Source of the DNA: Tilletiaria anomala UBC 951
Lineage: Eukaryota; Basidiomycota; Exobasidiomycetes; Georgefischeriales; Tilletiariaceae
Reading direction: 5' to 3'
Assembly (NCBI RefSeq): GCF_000711695.1
Contig: NW_013546962.1
Span: forward strand, 43,867 to 107,866
Length of the DNA stretch: 64,000 nucleotides
Positions 35,901-47,650 of the stretch are shown here, piece by piece. Under the pieces are notes generated by a model. It had not been told where the DNA came from and did not search any database. It worked only from the letters and a program-made list of their open reading frames with translations. The stretch's first letter is position 1. The number at the start of each line of letters is the position of its first letter. The position numbers were made by a program, and so were the translations under genes.

Positions 35901-36152
35901 CGCCAGCTGTCGTATCACATGGGAAAAGAAGTGCTCTAGATTCCATCGACTTACTCTGGCAGGATCACGAAGAAGATACGCACCACTACTTGCAGGTCGC
36001 CTCGTCTGTATCCAACCGCCATTCTCCTGAGACTATCCCGGATCTTTAGAAGGCAAGACAAGGCCACTTTCTCCGCCGAATATTCCCTTGGAAAAGCTTC
36101 TCTTGAGACACACGCCAAGCGACATTGTTGAGCAACTTCATTCGTCATCAGC
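32999..36152. other. Gene-poor block, right part
   Basis: About 3.2 kb, visibly AT-richer than the gene blocks. On the minus strand a chain of open stretches runs from about 35625 to 34200. One, from 35260 down to 35043, follows a CTGAAT branch-like site and TAG acceptor and contains FGKIFDWITERRAARPSWG. It ends in a TGA overlapping the ATG (35047) of a 77-codon ORF ending in EEELVDLLKRSKP. This could be a decayed or spliced gene, but I recognise no family. A minus ORF near 33440-33100 has a hydrophobic start but no ATG. Confidence 0.35.
35431..35454. repeat. Short tandem repeat (GCCTGGT x3)
   Basis: Three adjacent copies of the 7-base unit GCCTGGT in non-coding DNA. Probably a chance or slippage-derived microrepeat. 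Confidence 0.6.
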
Positions 36153-38149
36153 ATGGCTTCCGAGTCATCCAAGAATGAAAAAGCCCACGTCGCCTCGACT
36201 CCTAAACTCGACGAGGAAGCTAAAGCTACCGTGCAGCTGAATACACCCGACTCGCATTCCGATTGGAACATCGCACACGCTGGCGTCATGCCAGACGCAG
36301 TCCAGGCTGTAGCATCCCAGCGTCCTCATCCTTTCTTCTTCCGTCTCGTGGGCAGTCAAGGCGCAGGGCTCGAGGCGCGCAAGGCATTTTATCGCTCGCC
36401 AGCGCGCTTACTCTCCCGGCATGTAAATGCCGATGGTGACGATGTTGAGGGCGATGACGCTGAGGCCAAGACGACCGACACCGGAGAGAACTCAGAAATC
36501 GGCGTCAAGAGCCAAGTGGGCATGTATGCTTCCGCATTCAACATGCTTTGCTACGCCATTGCTCTGGGCATTCTTTCCATCCCTGCTGTAAGCGCATCGG
36601 CTGATGATTGCATTGATGGACCTCGACTGAATTTCATAATCTCATCCCCCCTAAAACACACATCGGACCTCAGGTTGTGGCAAACATCGGCGTGGTACCA
36701 TTCGTCCTGCTCAACCTCCTCTTCGCCGCATTTCACTGGTACACTGGCTTGATGTACTGGCAGCTCAAGCTGCGCTACCCTCGGCTGCAAAACCTATCCG
36801 ATGCCGGACACTTGCTTTACGGTGAAACAGGCGGGTTCATCTTCGGCGCCATTCAGCTGCTCTTCTCCATCTTCCTCCAAGGTAACCACAGCTTGCTCGG
36901 CGCAACCGCCTTCTACACGCTCGGGTGGCGCAACACGTGTGCGATCGTCCTCACGCTGGTCTTTTCGATCATCTCGTTCGTCTTCACGTTGCCGCGGAGC
37001 TACAAGCTCTTTGCGGTCCTCGCATTCATCTCGTTCTCCTCCATCACCGTCGTTGTCGTCTTTGTCATGATAGCCGCCAACATCTCTGGCCCGCAGAACG
37101 CGCCGCCGGGTAGCGCGCCGATCCGCATTGCTGCGTTCGGACCTGCAGCCGGCGGCGACACGTCCTTCCTGAGCGCCATGAACAGCGTGACCAACCTGCT
37201 CGTCTCGTACGGTGCCTGCCCATCGTACATGCCTATCATCTCCGAGATGCGCAAGCCAGCCGAGTTCAAGCGCTCCCTCGCCATCCTTATTCTTGTGGAG
37301 CTCGTCCTGTACACTATCGTCGGCGGGGTCATCGTCCACGCGCTCGGTCAGTACACCACGTCGCCGAGCCTGAGCAGTCTCACGCCGCTGCTCAGTAAGA
37401 TCGGCTACGGCCTCGGCTTGCCCGTCATTCTCATCGCCGGCTGCGCCAGCGCGCAGGTCAGTGGCAAGCAGCTGCTCGTGCTTGTCGAGCGCCGATTCCG
37501 ACGCGGCGCCAGTGCCAAAAGCCTGACGGCCCCAGAATCAAAGGGAAGAGTCTGGATCATCTGGATTGCAGTCAACATCTTCACGTGGACTTGCGCATTT
37601 ATTCTTGCGGAGCTGATCCCTGTGAGTGCCCAAATCGAGTCGCTACTCAGTTCAGCACCGACTAACTTTGACGGTCGTCATCTTTGCCGATGCAGTTCTT
37701 CTCTTCCTTCTTATCAGTCGAGTCAAGGTGAGTCTGAGGCATATCTTTCACAGATACTAGAGCATTTTCCGACGTTAACAAGTGATACCCTGCCACTTCT
37801 GGTTGCTGTCAGTCTGTTCTGGTCGGTGTTCATCGGGATGGCCACCCTCTTCCACCTCTTCATAATCCGCGAGGATGCTATTGAAGCACAGCAGCAACCT
37901 AGCGGAGACTCGTCACCATCTTTAATCGAGGAAAAGCAAGGGGCCACCTGCCGCGACAAGGAGGGGATTTGGCGCCCTCTGTACCTGCCTTCAGCACTTG
38001 GGGGGCGAGCGTTAGCGTATGCGGTCGCGCTTGGTATACTCGCTGCCACAACCTTCCTCTGCGTCGCGGGTATCGTCGCGGCTGCGTATGGCATCCGAGA
38101 CGAATATGCGACAGGAAACGTCGGAAGACCTTTCACCTGCAGTGTTTGA
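36153..38149 (+). CDS. AAAP/AVT-family amino acid transporter (N. crassa Mtr-like)
   Basis: Exons 36153-36587, 36674-37621, 37696-37727 and 37813-38149 give 583 residues, including a 32-nt third exon. The first 115 residues are hydrophilic. The core begins with MLCYAIALGILSIPAVVANIG, the characteristic first-helix unwinding region of the family, followed by VPFVLLNLLFAAFHWYTG and about ten more hydrophobic segments. GACPSYMPIISEMRKPAEFKRSL is the conserved loop after helix 5 (usually HxxxxxxxxEMxxPxdF). It probably moves neutral or aromatic amino acids with protons across the plasma or vacuolar membrane, like fungal Mtr. The phase of each splice is consistent. It ends 153 bp from the convergent NIF3 gene. 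Confidence 0.92.
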
Positions 38150-38193
38150 TGGACATTGTGATTGTTGTACAGTAGCAGAAGAGCCAACCTCAA

Positions 38194-38199
38194 AATAAA
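38194..38199 (+). terminator. Candidate polyadenylation signal AATAAA
   Basis: AATAAA 45 bases after the stop codon of the amino acid transporter, a suitable distance for 3' end formation. Confidence 0.4.
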
Positions 38200-38302
38200 G
38201 CAACTGCTGTGTTTGTGTTAAAACAGCACGAACAAAAGCAGTACAAGTACAGGTGGTATGACTGCGGCCCTTGCCTGAGCCCATTCCATCTTTATCTTCC
38301 CG

Positions 38303-39597
38303 TCACATGACAGAAAGTGGCTCGTGGTCTCGCGCACTAACTCGAATGCCGTATTCCTCGCCAAGGAAGATGTGCAGCAAATGCACAAGCACGTCTTGGA
38401 GATATCCCCGCTCGCTGTTGGAGTGATGTAGTAAGATCACCGATATCCCTCGCGAGTTGGCGGCGAGCAACTCGTGCTGCACATAAAACATGTCCGAGTG
38501 TCAGCGGCTGCAGGTAGCCGTCGGGTAACAGGCAACGACGCGAGGCTCACATGTGACATCTCCCCGGTGACATCTGGAGAAGCGCCGCAAAACCAAAGCA
38601 CATCCGTCAAACCTGCTACATTAACAAAAAATCGGAGCCCAATCTCATGTGCGCATCACTTACAAAGGTCGGCGTATACACCTTGCAGCACCGATCCGCC
38701 TGATCCGACTTGTACCGCGATTGTCTCTATCTGATGATCCGGTGGTTGTGCTTGCGCCACTAGCACTGTATGTGTCACCTCAGATTCGTCAATATACGAG
38801 ACATGAACATGAAGATGAAGCGACAACGCACCATATTTTAATCGTAAATGTTTCTTGATACGGCTCACGATCTGCTCTATCGTCCGGGACTCCTTGAGCG
38901 AGACAAGGCGGCCAAGCCCCGCCTTCTCTATATACTGCGATACCTTGGTCTTCTGAATCGGTGCCCATCCACCACCTAGTGCTGCAAGGCCGGCCGCTTG
39001 AAAGGCTACGTCGGAGCTAACGACAAATGCAAGCCAGTCGTTCATCCCGTTCGGAGCGCTATCCAGCGCGCTGTGTGGCGTGTAGATGCTGATCCCAGCA
39101 GCGGAGAGGCGCAAAAGAGAATGAATGAGCATTGAGTTGGCGCCGTCAGATGATGCCGACCAGCTGAGCGCCTTGAGCGGTTTGAAAATGCAAGGGTGGT
39201 AAATGATGGCAACGCTGATGCTGCTGTTCGCGTCGCTCAGAAGCTCGTCCGCTACGGCCGGAGTGAGATCAATAGCGAGGAACACACCCTTTGACCTACG
39301 CGGAAAGGGCGCCTCGAGAAGGACGCCGACATTGTCCCATGTTGTGTCGGCCAGCGACAAAGGGGCGATCTTGGACATGGCGTACGACACGGCTTTGAGC
39401 GGCGTCGGAATCGGCGGGCCGCCGCTCTCCATGGCGGCGCTAAAAGTGGCAGTCGATGTGCTAGAAGCGTTACCAACGCCGCCTCCGCTTCCGCGTCCGC
39501 CGTCGCCGCTTGGGCTGCACGCGCCAGGTGGCGGTGGGATTCGCGGGGTGGCTTCGCTATCGCCGCCCTTGTAGATGCCGGATAACAGGCTGGCCAT
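38303..39597 (-). CDS. NIF3: NIF3-family protein (DUF34/YbgI)
   Basis: Exons 39597-38664, 38573-38551 and 38476-38303 give 376 residues. The family is a conserved metal-binding protein of unclear biochemical role; yeast Nif3 was named as an Ngg1 interactor. Family marks are WDNVGVLLE, the metal-ligand region IIYHPCIFKPLK, IYTPHSALDSAPNGMNDWLA, and the C-terminal GSVLQGVYADLYVTGEMSHHELLAANSRGISVILLHHSNSERGYL assembled over three exons. The middle exon is only 23 nt and codes VTGEMSH, the core of the conserved loop; both its splice sites are normal. The first position of the metal motif is Tyr-His rather than His-His. A 60-residue Gly/Ser/Pro-rich N-terminal extension is unusual. Confidence 0.93.
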
Positions 39598-42589
39598 GGT
39601 CACGCGACGGGGCGTAGGAGTTGCACTATAGTATGAGGGCTTCTTTGCTGAGTGTATGCTCGTGTGCTGAAGGGGGACCTAAATCACCAAGTGGGACGAT
39701 GAATGGTAGGGCAATACTCGGCGCTGCCATGCACAACTGATAGGGGAGGTGGAAGCTAGAGATCTCAGTCGAAGGATAATTGGCGACTCCACAGTGGAGT
39801 GTGGCATCCTGGAATCCACAATCGGTGCAAATCATGCTCAGCACCAAGACACCAAATGTGATTTGCCTTCCATCGGTCCACTCTCGTTCACCAGAGGTAC
39901 CTTTTACTCCTTCGTCCCCTGCGGCATCAGCCGTGGACCGTGAGTGTATGCAAAGGAACACAGGCTGCCCTGGTTTGATGGTCGCGATGAGAATGAAAGC
40001 GACCAGATGGGCCGGGCCCTCCTGATGCTCGATCAGGTATCCCGCCCACAGCGCATTGTCACCTTCGAAGCGACAAGGGCGTCACTCAGGCTGACATCCC
40101 CTTTGGCGACAGCTAGATGTAACGGGCCGATTCTACTCCTTTGACCTGGCATCTCCCAAGGCATTAAGACTCAGTAGCGTCTGTCTCATTCACGCTCGAA
40201 AGTTCGGACAATTTCTGACCAGCGTACAAAACGCTAGGTAAATCTTTTCTGCGCGGCGCTGTCGAAACACTTGAACCAAAAGTTCTTGACCGCTTGCCCA
40301 ACGTCACTTATCAACGCGAGATATGCAGCAGTCGTCGCAGCTTTCGTGCACTCAGATAGGGAGCGTAGGTTGCACTTGGCTTGTCGAAGGATAGTCTGCT
40401 TCGCTCGACACTACCTTGACAGACCGTGAAGCATTAGCAGCCTGACTCGCGTCGCCCGAGGCCGACGCAAGGGTGATTCTAGTTCGATTGAATGCCAAGA
40501 ACTCAAGGACATCACCAAGTTCCCAAACATTTTTTACGCGTCACTAGTGGCGTGGCCGGAAACGCCATCACTGTGCACCGCCCTCAATGGTTGCCGAGGG
40601 CTAGATGAGGTTCCCCAATTTGCCTTTAGCGGTGCCTCATGCATCCTACCTACGACTTCATAGCTCAAAGTGAGGTTCGGTCCGATTCGGTACAGCACAA
40701 AGAGCAATGGACAGCCGCGGTTCATGCCGTTATCATTTAGCCTCACCCCAGCACACATCGCATAATTGGCTCCATTGACCTGCCTCGAACATTAGCGCCT
40801 TTACTTTCTCTGCACAACCCATCAACCCAACATCTTCGCATAAAGCGCCTGCGTGCGAATGTCTCCGTGGCTGTGCTTCATATCGATCCTAGTCCACGAC
40901 GCTAGCGTTGTTGAAGCACAATATGTCTCTTGCTCATCTGCGCTTGCTAACGCTGCGGTGTAAGCGGCCGGTGCTTCTTCAGCCAAGCGAGTGGTTTCAT
41001 TGGTGATTGGAACGCTGAGGCAGAGTATGACCCCTACAGTGAAACTGAAAGATGGTTTGCGAGATGACAGTGCCGAGCCCAACAAGAGTGTCTAACAACG
41101 ATCGCGCCAGCGCCATGAACTTCTCACGATGTCAATACAGGCCACCATCCCAAGTCGGGAGAATACCTTGCGCTATATGTGCATCCAGCTTTGGAACCTG
41201 ATTTCACAATGAAGCCATTTAGTCTGCGCGCCACCAAAATTGCTTTCTCAGTTAGCCAATGCGAAGTCTCCATCAATGCCAGAGCTTATCGCACTATTCA
41301 AAATCTCGTGCTTAAACATGAGGCAAGCGATATTCTTGGCAATGCGCACCGTGGTTGAGCGTTACGGACGGCTGCGTCCTGTTGCTTGAAGGGTGCCATG
41401 CTAGCACATTCTAAGCTGCTGGTGTCACTGTCATTTTCTTGTCATTCAACCACGCACACACCATGCAATGCTGAACAACGTTCCATCTCGCAGCCTGCCT
41501 GTACCTGTACCGGATCTGCGTACCGCCTTCATCTGTAAAGTGTCAATATACAACCATGTGCTACCTCTGGCCACCTATCGCAAGCACTTTTCAGGGCATC
41601 GGTGTCCATTTCCACTCCATGATGTCCAGCATCTTCATTCAACCACAGTGTGACCATTCTCGATGTATATTGTCCTAATTTTCACCGTCACCAGAGCCCT
41701 GGGAGCCTGTGACGAGGGCTCATGCAGCCCGCTCCTGTCGATATGCCATTGGAGGCGACTCTCCAATCTCTCTACAGTTGCGCGTCTCTACCTTCACGAC
41801 TCGGTCGGCTACTTCAGCGCGTCTGCTCTGCTCGAGATCATTGGCCCTGCATGGACCTAGTGAATCCCCGGCACCAAATGGTCGGCAATGAAAGCGATAC
41901 TGATACTGTTTCTGCATGCCACTGTCGTACTGGTCATCGGTTTTCGCAGCATGGCCTCCTTCTGGAGAGTATCCCGTTAAGAACAGATGGTATAACGTCA
42001 TACCATCAGTTCACCTGCCCCGTGTTGCGGGGGTGGCAGCAAGCGGCAGCGGCACACAAATCAACACCGTTGTCGCTCGCAATGGAAGGCCAACAGATCG
42101 GCCATGAGCAAGGGTCACACGAAGGATCGGAAAGGCGCACTTTCTCACAGATCCATAAGCACACGACTTTGGCGCTACCAACAAGGACGCCACCTTAACG
42201 AACTCAACATCAGGCACCCTAGTGTCAGAGCCAAATTCTGCGCTCCTCTTGCTGTCTCTTACAAGTCTTCTCCAAAGACCACTGTCATTACGTCACTCTG
42301 CTTCGGGTCATCCCTAGCGCTGGTAACCACGACTGTCATAGAGATGGACAAAGCCTTGCCAAGGACAGTCTTGCAGTCAGAATCTGCAGGGTGGAGGCGT
42401 CAAGTAAGCTTCCGTGGTAGGACAGGTTAGACCCACAAGTCAGGCGCAACATTCTGCCTATGTTCAGCTCATGATCTTGAGGGAAGATGCTCTTACATGC
42501 TCCACACCGTACCGGAGACTTCGAGCGGCACGCCCATGTTTTGATTTGCGCATGCTTTTCTAATATACACTGATGTAATTTAGAGATGT
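39598..42589. other. Gene-poor block between NIF3 and SET5
   Basis: 3.0 kb with only ORFs under about 110 codons. Several minus-strand stretches (for example 40758-40534, 74 codons from ATG) read smoothly but show no motif, and no phase-consistent exon join was found between them. No RNA gene, transposon or repeat recognised. Confidence 0.45.
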
Positions 42590-44531
42590 TCAATAACCCA
42601 ATGCCGCTTTGACCTCGTCCGCAAGCCCAGAGAGGTCGCGGTCTTTCGCCTGATCACTCTTCTCATCCCCATTGGCATCTTCGATTTGGGGCGGGTCGCC
42701 ATTTTTCTTTTGCTGTTGTTCCTGCTGCTGCTGTTGCATGAGTTCCATCTGTTTTACTCGCTCCTTGAGCTCATCCTTCTTATGGTCATGTTTCCAATCG
42801 CCGCTCTTGAGCTCCGTCTCGAGAGCCGCTCTTTCTTCTGCGCTCATGTCCGCCACCTCGCGGGAACAACGCAAGCAGTCGCACGGGCCGAACATGTAGT
42901 CGCGCCAAAGGACGAGGCGGCGACGACGCACGCCGGCATCCTCAGACAAGTTGAGATAGGAGATCACGAGCTCATCTCCCTTTTTGATGGTAGTATTTGC
43001 GACCGCCGTGATCTTCGTTGCTGGTCGCACGCCTCCACGGGTAGCCATGTGACGGATAGACACATTCGGCCGGCATGCGTGGTTCAGCTGGCTATGCACG
43101 AGGACTGAACAAGCAGGGTTTCCAAGTCAGAGTGTGAAAGCTTCCCCAATACAACAGATACGTGACTGCTCACAAAGACTTCCATGGTTCTCCATGTTGA
43201 TGTTGGCCCGGCCGAGAAGCTCTTGCCAGTAGTCAAAGGTAAAAATCTGGTCCAAGATTGCCTTTGGGAAAGTGCCTCTAATGGGGAAGTCGCGCGCCTT
43301 CTTCACCTGGGACGGCTTGATATCCGGGTTGCCAGAGTCTGCTTGCTCAAGCAATTTCTTCCTTGCGTCAGACTCAGGCTGAATCGCACCGAGGAGGAGC
43401 TGGTATGCCATGCTGACGGAACTAGTGAATTGCTGCATTTCGAGGGCCCATGCGGGGTTGCGGCTTCGACGAATGATGTCGTTGACGGTGGCGAAAGCGT
43501 TGATGTGCCTCAACACTTCCTCTGCGCTTGCAGGCTTGGTCTCCGTTTCTGCGTTCCTCGTCCCTACAGAGGCGCCGGTGACATTGACAGAGGCAGCTGA
43601 TGTTGCTGTGGTTACTGCGCTCTCAAGTGAAGCAACGGGCCGTGCAGAGTGGGTAAGAAGAATACGGCAGAGCGATCGAGCAGCGACAAGTGCTGAACCC
43701 CACTTTGCGCTTGCGACGAGATGGTTAAAATGCTAGGAATGAAGTTTCACAGTCAGTATTTGGGTGTGCGCATAAAAAGCAAGCCTCGTAAGCGCTCACC
43801 CGGATGAGATAGTTGCCTCCATCACACATGAGTGGGTGATGGCTCGCCATAGCCCTATTCGCACAAAGCCTGTTGCACCAGCGTGCATGGCAGCCGTCTT
43901 TCTTTTGCGAACATGCCACGCTCAAGCTGCCAGTCGCTGTGGAAACGGGCAAGAAACAATAGTCGCATAGCTCTCCCAGCAGCATGCTGCTGATGTACTG
44001 TCCTGGGGGACCTGGGATGTAAGCATCTTCTGTGAAGATCACTTCGCCTTCTGCAAAGTCCTTGGCTGCCAGCAGGCCCTTTCCTTTGACTGCGTCAAAG
44101 TAGTGCGACTCGACATTGGAAGGAAGCGGAAGTGTGGGGTCGATCGATGAGCTGGGAACGAAAGGGTCCGCTCCCTGCTTTGCAGACAACTTCTTCTTCT
44201 TCTTTTTCGATTTGCTGCCGCTGTTTAAAATGGCGCATTGACTGCCGTTTTCCTTCTCTCCACTTGCATGAACATTCTGCGCATCCTTATCTACGTTTCT
44301 ATTGGTTGCATCGGGAGAGGTCGACTCTCCAGCTTGGAGGTCTGCAACTTTGAGCAATTTCTTGAGCCTATGTTCGCTCAGCTCCCAGGTCACCATGCGC
44401 AGCTTGATCTCCTTGAGCAACTTTTTCGCGCCAGGCTTCTGATCTCCGTTCTGAGCGCCTTGCTCGTACAACTCGTGCACCGCCTTGAGCACATCCTCGT
44501 TGCTAGGCTGCGCGGACGACAGCAGCGACAT
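42590..44531 (-). CDS. SET5: SET-domain protein methyltransferase, Set5/SMYD5-like
   Basis: Exons 44531-43800, 43732-43174 and 43104-42590 give 601 residues. Yeast Set5 methylates histone H4 lysines 5, 8 and 12. After an N-terminal helical region and a Lys run (SGSKSKKKKKK), the SET domain opens with GKGLLAAKDFAEGEVIFTEDAYI. A Cys-rich insert (CDYCF, CSQKKDGCHARWCNRLC) corresponds to the MYND-like zinc region. The catalytic core SQLNHACRPNVS and GDELVISYLN is present. The post-SET segment has CDCLRCSRE, completing a zinc cluster with the earlier Cys. A coiled, Gln-rich tail follows. Splices restore HFNHLVASAKW and HGSLFLVHSQLNHAC. It is divergent from CTU2, with starts 500 bp apart. Confidence 0.93.
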
Positions 44532-45030
44532 ATTTCGCGCCAGACGCTAGTCCAAGGCTTCCACAGTCTCGAGTGTCGCCGCCGCTGCCGTTCTGCTCCT
44601 CGGTTCTCACTCTGCTTGACTTTCCGCTGAAAAGCAGTGGGATACGACAACCAGGTGATGGCCGAAGTGCAACGCCTGCGGTTCGTGAAGTGCTTAATGA
44701 TTGGGCTCCCACTCCAAGGCCGAGTTATGCTGCTTTCTGTCATGTGCTTGTCTGCGTGCCACAGACATTCCATTGGACCGTTTGCGATGCCAATGAACTA
44801 GGGCTATACATCAGCCATATTACATAATCACAGATTCAATGTAACCCACATCTTTCCAATGCATTTTTTTGAAGTATTTGGTATTGAACAGACCAGAAGC
44901 TCCCTGATGTATTAGCTCGATGGATTGACCCATGCACTGACGCACAAGCTTGTTCTTCTTCCTAGCTCGGGTAGCAGGGTAAGCACCTTCCAGAGGTCAG
45001 AATAACGCAGCTTTTGCGACGTCACCCTCA
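44532..45030. promoter_or_regulatory. Divergent promoter region SET5/CTU2
   Basis: 499 bp between start codons. No clear TATA box or repeated element; the side nearer SET5 is GC-rich, the centre AT-rich. Confidence 0.4.
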
Positions 45031-47532
45031 ATGCCGTGCCCAGACCCTGACGACGAACAAGCTCAAGCGGCCTGTCGAGAGCCGGGTCGGGCGCCATCGT
45101 CGGCTGTATCTCCATCGCCACAAGAGCGGCATGCAGCTCGATCAGCGAAGCAGAGGGCGACGGCTAGCAATCCCTTTGCTTGTTCACGTTGCCAATCGCC
45201 TCGCTATGCCGCAACGGCTGCCTTACGCGGGGAGAACGCTGAAAAAGCTGCTCCCGTCGAGGATGAAGGAGATGACCGCCCAGTGCTCAAGCTTCGCGAA
45301 GAGCGATTTTGTACCACCTGCGCGCTGCGCCTAATCCGCAACCGGGCGAGCAGGAGCGTAGGAGGATATACACATGCTCGTGGGGCATGCATTATGCGAA
45401 AGCAATTCGAGCAGCAAGCATGTGGACAAGTGTCGAGCCCCAGCCGCGTGCTCATCGCGCTGAGTGGCGGCCCCAATAGCCGTGCCCTCCTGCATCTGAC
45501 AGCAGACATCTTTGGCGTGGACATGTACATCAGCGGGAAAAGGAGGCAACAGATCCAACAGAAGGGTTCAAGGGGCATCGTTGCTGATGTTGCCGTCCAA
45601 TCAACGAATCGGCTCACGCACAGAGCAGTCGACGCTAACCTAGATGGGAACGATACCGAATCCGTTGGCTCAGGGTCGGCTTTTTTTACATCTTCAGCAG
45701 TTCCTGATATCAGCACTGAAAAAAGATCACCTGACGCTGGGCGCCGCGGAAGAGCTCGTGGTACTCAACGACCTGCGGACATCGATGTGCTCGATGCACT
45801 ACACGTCGACGACTCTGCCTTATTCTTTTCCTCGAGTGAGGAAGTGGACTATGCTCGCAAGTCCAGGCGAGATACACTTCAACGCATGATAGACAATCAG
45901 AACGCACTGCTTTGCTCAACTCAGGCGGACTACGGAAACAGGTACCGACTTGTTACGCTCAATCTGGAGGATATCTTTTGTAGCGATGAACAGCTAGCCC
46001 AAAAAGTGTTTGGCACATTTGGGCTGCAAGATGAGGAGAGCAGGGCATGGTTCTGCACTGTGAAGCACGATCGTGAGTGATTTTTGCAGTCGCAATGGCA
46101 GACATCAACTCAAAAAGAGCATTTTGCACCATTAGCCAACACAAGTCTATTTGCACCTTCGTACATTTCTTCAACGGATGTGTCAAACCGACATCTCCTC
46201 CTGGACCTGTTCTCACGCATCGCTGCTAAATCTCCGCTCTCCAGCCAGTGCACTGCGTCGGCCAACGCTAGCGCCACATCTCGCACAGCCCTGACCCGCA
46301 TCGAGGATCTGCACCGTATCCTCATGGATACACTCATACGCCGCGTGGCGGTCCTTCCTCATCAGGCTTCTTTGCCCAGAGCACAAGCATACCAAGCCCT
46401 TCTTCTTGGAACGTCCGCGACTCGTTCGGCTGTGCGGCTCATGGATGCTCTTTCGAAAGGCGAGGGTGCCAAGCTGGCGGTCAACAACGCTGCTGCGCAA
46501 TGGTTTGGCCTTCCTACTGCTGGTGATCGCCGGGTGCTCGTGCTTCGACCTTTAGCAGACTGCAGCGCCAAAGAGCTAGGTTGGCTTGTCCACAACCAGC
46601 ACCTGGAATACATCCAACCGCGAGATCTTGCAGGATCTGCTCTCTTTGCGAGCGAGCATGTCCCCAGAGCACCTACGGCGGATGTGAATCCAGGGCTGAT
46701 GGGCAGCAAGGCAAGCCTCGAACGCCTCACGGAAGCATTCGTGCTGTCGCTCGAGACCAATGTCTCGAGCACTGTCAGCACAATTGGTAAAATTGGCTCA
46801 AAGCTGGTCCTCTCAAGCGATAATGCGTCTCCTGCTGAAGACGAGGCTGGTCAACAGCCCGTGTTTGAGGTCCATGACCCCTCTGTGAAACAGAAGAACA
46901 GGTCCAACACAGAGAGTTCCTTTTCAACAGGACCAGACTTCCTTGACAAATCTCTCTACACGCGTCTACTTTCGGCATCGCAAGCTAAGATGGTCCATGA
47001 CATTTGTGACTTTTCTTGCTTTCCGCTTTCGCGAACAAAGGAAGGAGCTCAATCGCCGATCTGTCCTCTTTGCTGCATGCCAGCTCAGCGGGAAGACGCT
47101 AGGTCGTGGAGGAGCAAAATCAGCATTCGTTCGTCCGATGCGATATCATCGCATACCCATCCGAAAGCCGTGGAACCTGCCGTGGCGCAGGAAGCGGGTG
47201 AACTCGATCTCACTGCGCGTCTGTGCTATGCATGCACGCTTGTGCTGGATACACCTCCAGTGGATGGGCACGACAAGGATTTAACTCTGCCCCTTCCTGC
47301 GCATGCGCTTCACATGTGGGCTTTGACCAGTGTGGGATACGACCATTCTTTTGTCGACGTGCAACGTATCGGTTTGGATGGAAACGCGAGCGAATATTCC
47401 GCGCTACAACTGAACAGCAGCGGATTTTCGCCGTCGACCCAACGACGCGGCGATCAACAGGTCGTGCGGAGGGTAGAACGGACAGAGATGCGTCAGCACC
47501 TGGATAAATTCTTGCTCGATGGTGGCGAGTGA
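45031..47532 (+). CDS. CTU2: Cytoplasmic tRNA 2-thiolation protein 2
   Basis: Exons 45031-46072 and 46136-47532 give 812 residues. CTU2 (yeast Ncs2/Tuc1) works with CTU1/Ncs6 to put 2-thiouridine at the wobble base of Lys, Glu and Gln tRNAs. The N-terminal zinc-like pairs CSRCQSPRYAA and FCTTCALRLIRNR, the PP-loop-like RVLIALSGGPNSRALLHL, and the central block around AYQALLLGTSATRSAVRLMDALSKG with VLRPLADCSAKELGWLVHNQHL are all family features. C-terminal CPLCCMPAQRED and LCYACTLVLD form a second Cys cluster. Without splicing, the frame is the same on both sides but is interrupted by a TGA three codons into the intron. The 63-nt GTGAGT...TAG intron removes it in phase. The 100-residue insert after MYISGKRRQQ is low complexity. 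Confidence 0.93.
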
Positions 47533-47650
47533 AACTGGCTCTCATGCCTGTGTATGCGCGTTCTCAATCTGAAGCTGGTCTGCACAAGTCAGGACTGGTA
47601 TATTTGCGAAGTAGGATACAGTTGAGCGGGTATGCAGCAGAGGCCCCCCT

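Noticed and set aside
39626-40144. Several overlapping ORFs on both strands near 40 kb
   Set aside because: Frames open on both strands at once, no ATG for the best plus frames and no motif; typical of chance in about 50 percent GC DNA.
40534-41085. Two minus-strand ORFs that read like a spliced pair
   Set aside because: The apparent GCTAATG branch and CAG acceptor fit, but no donor gives the right phase and no family is recognised.
41398-41540. Short Cys-containing ORF with a weak hydrophobic start
   Set aside because: The hydrophobic core is too short for a signal peptide and no phase-consistent second exon was found.
46073-46089. 17-nt GTGAGT...CAG mini-intron in CTU2
   Set aside because: Its removal shifts the frame; the 63-nt intron to 46135 keeps phase and is of normal size.
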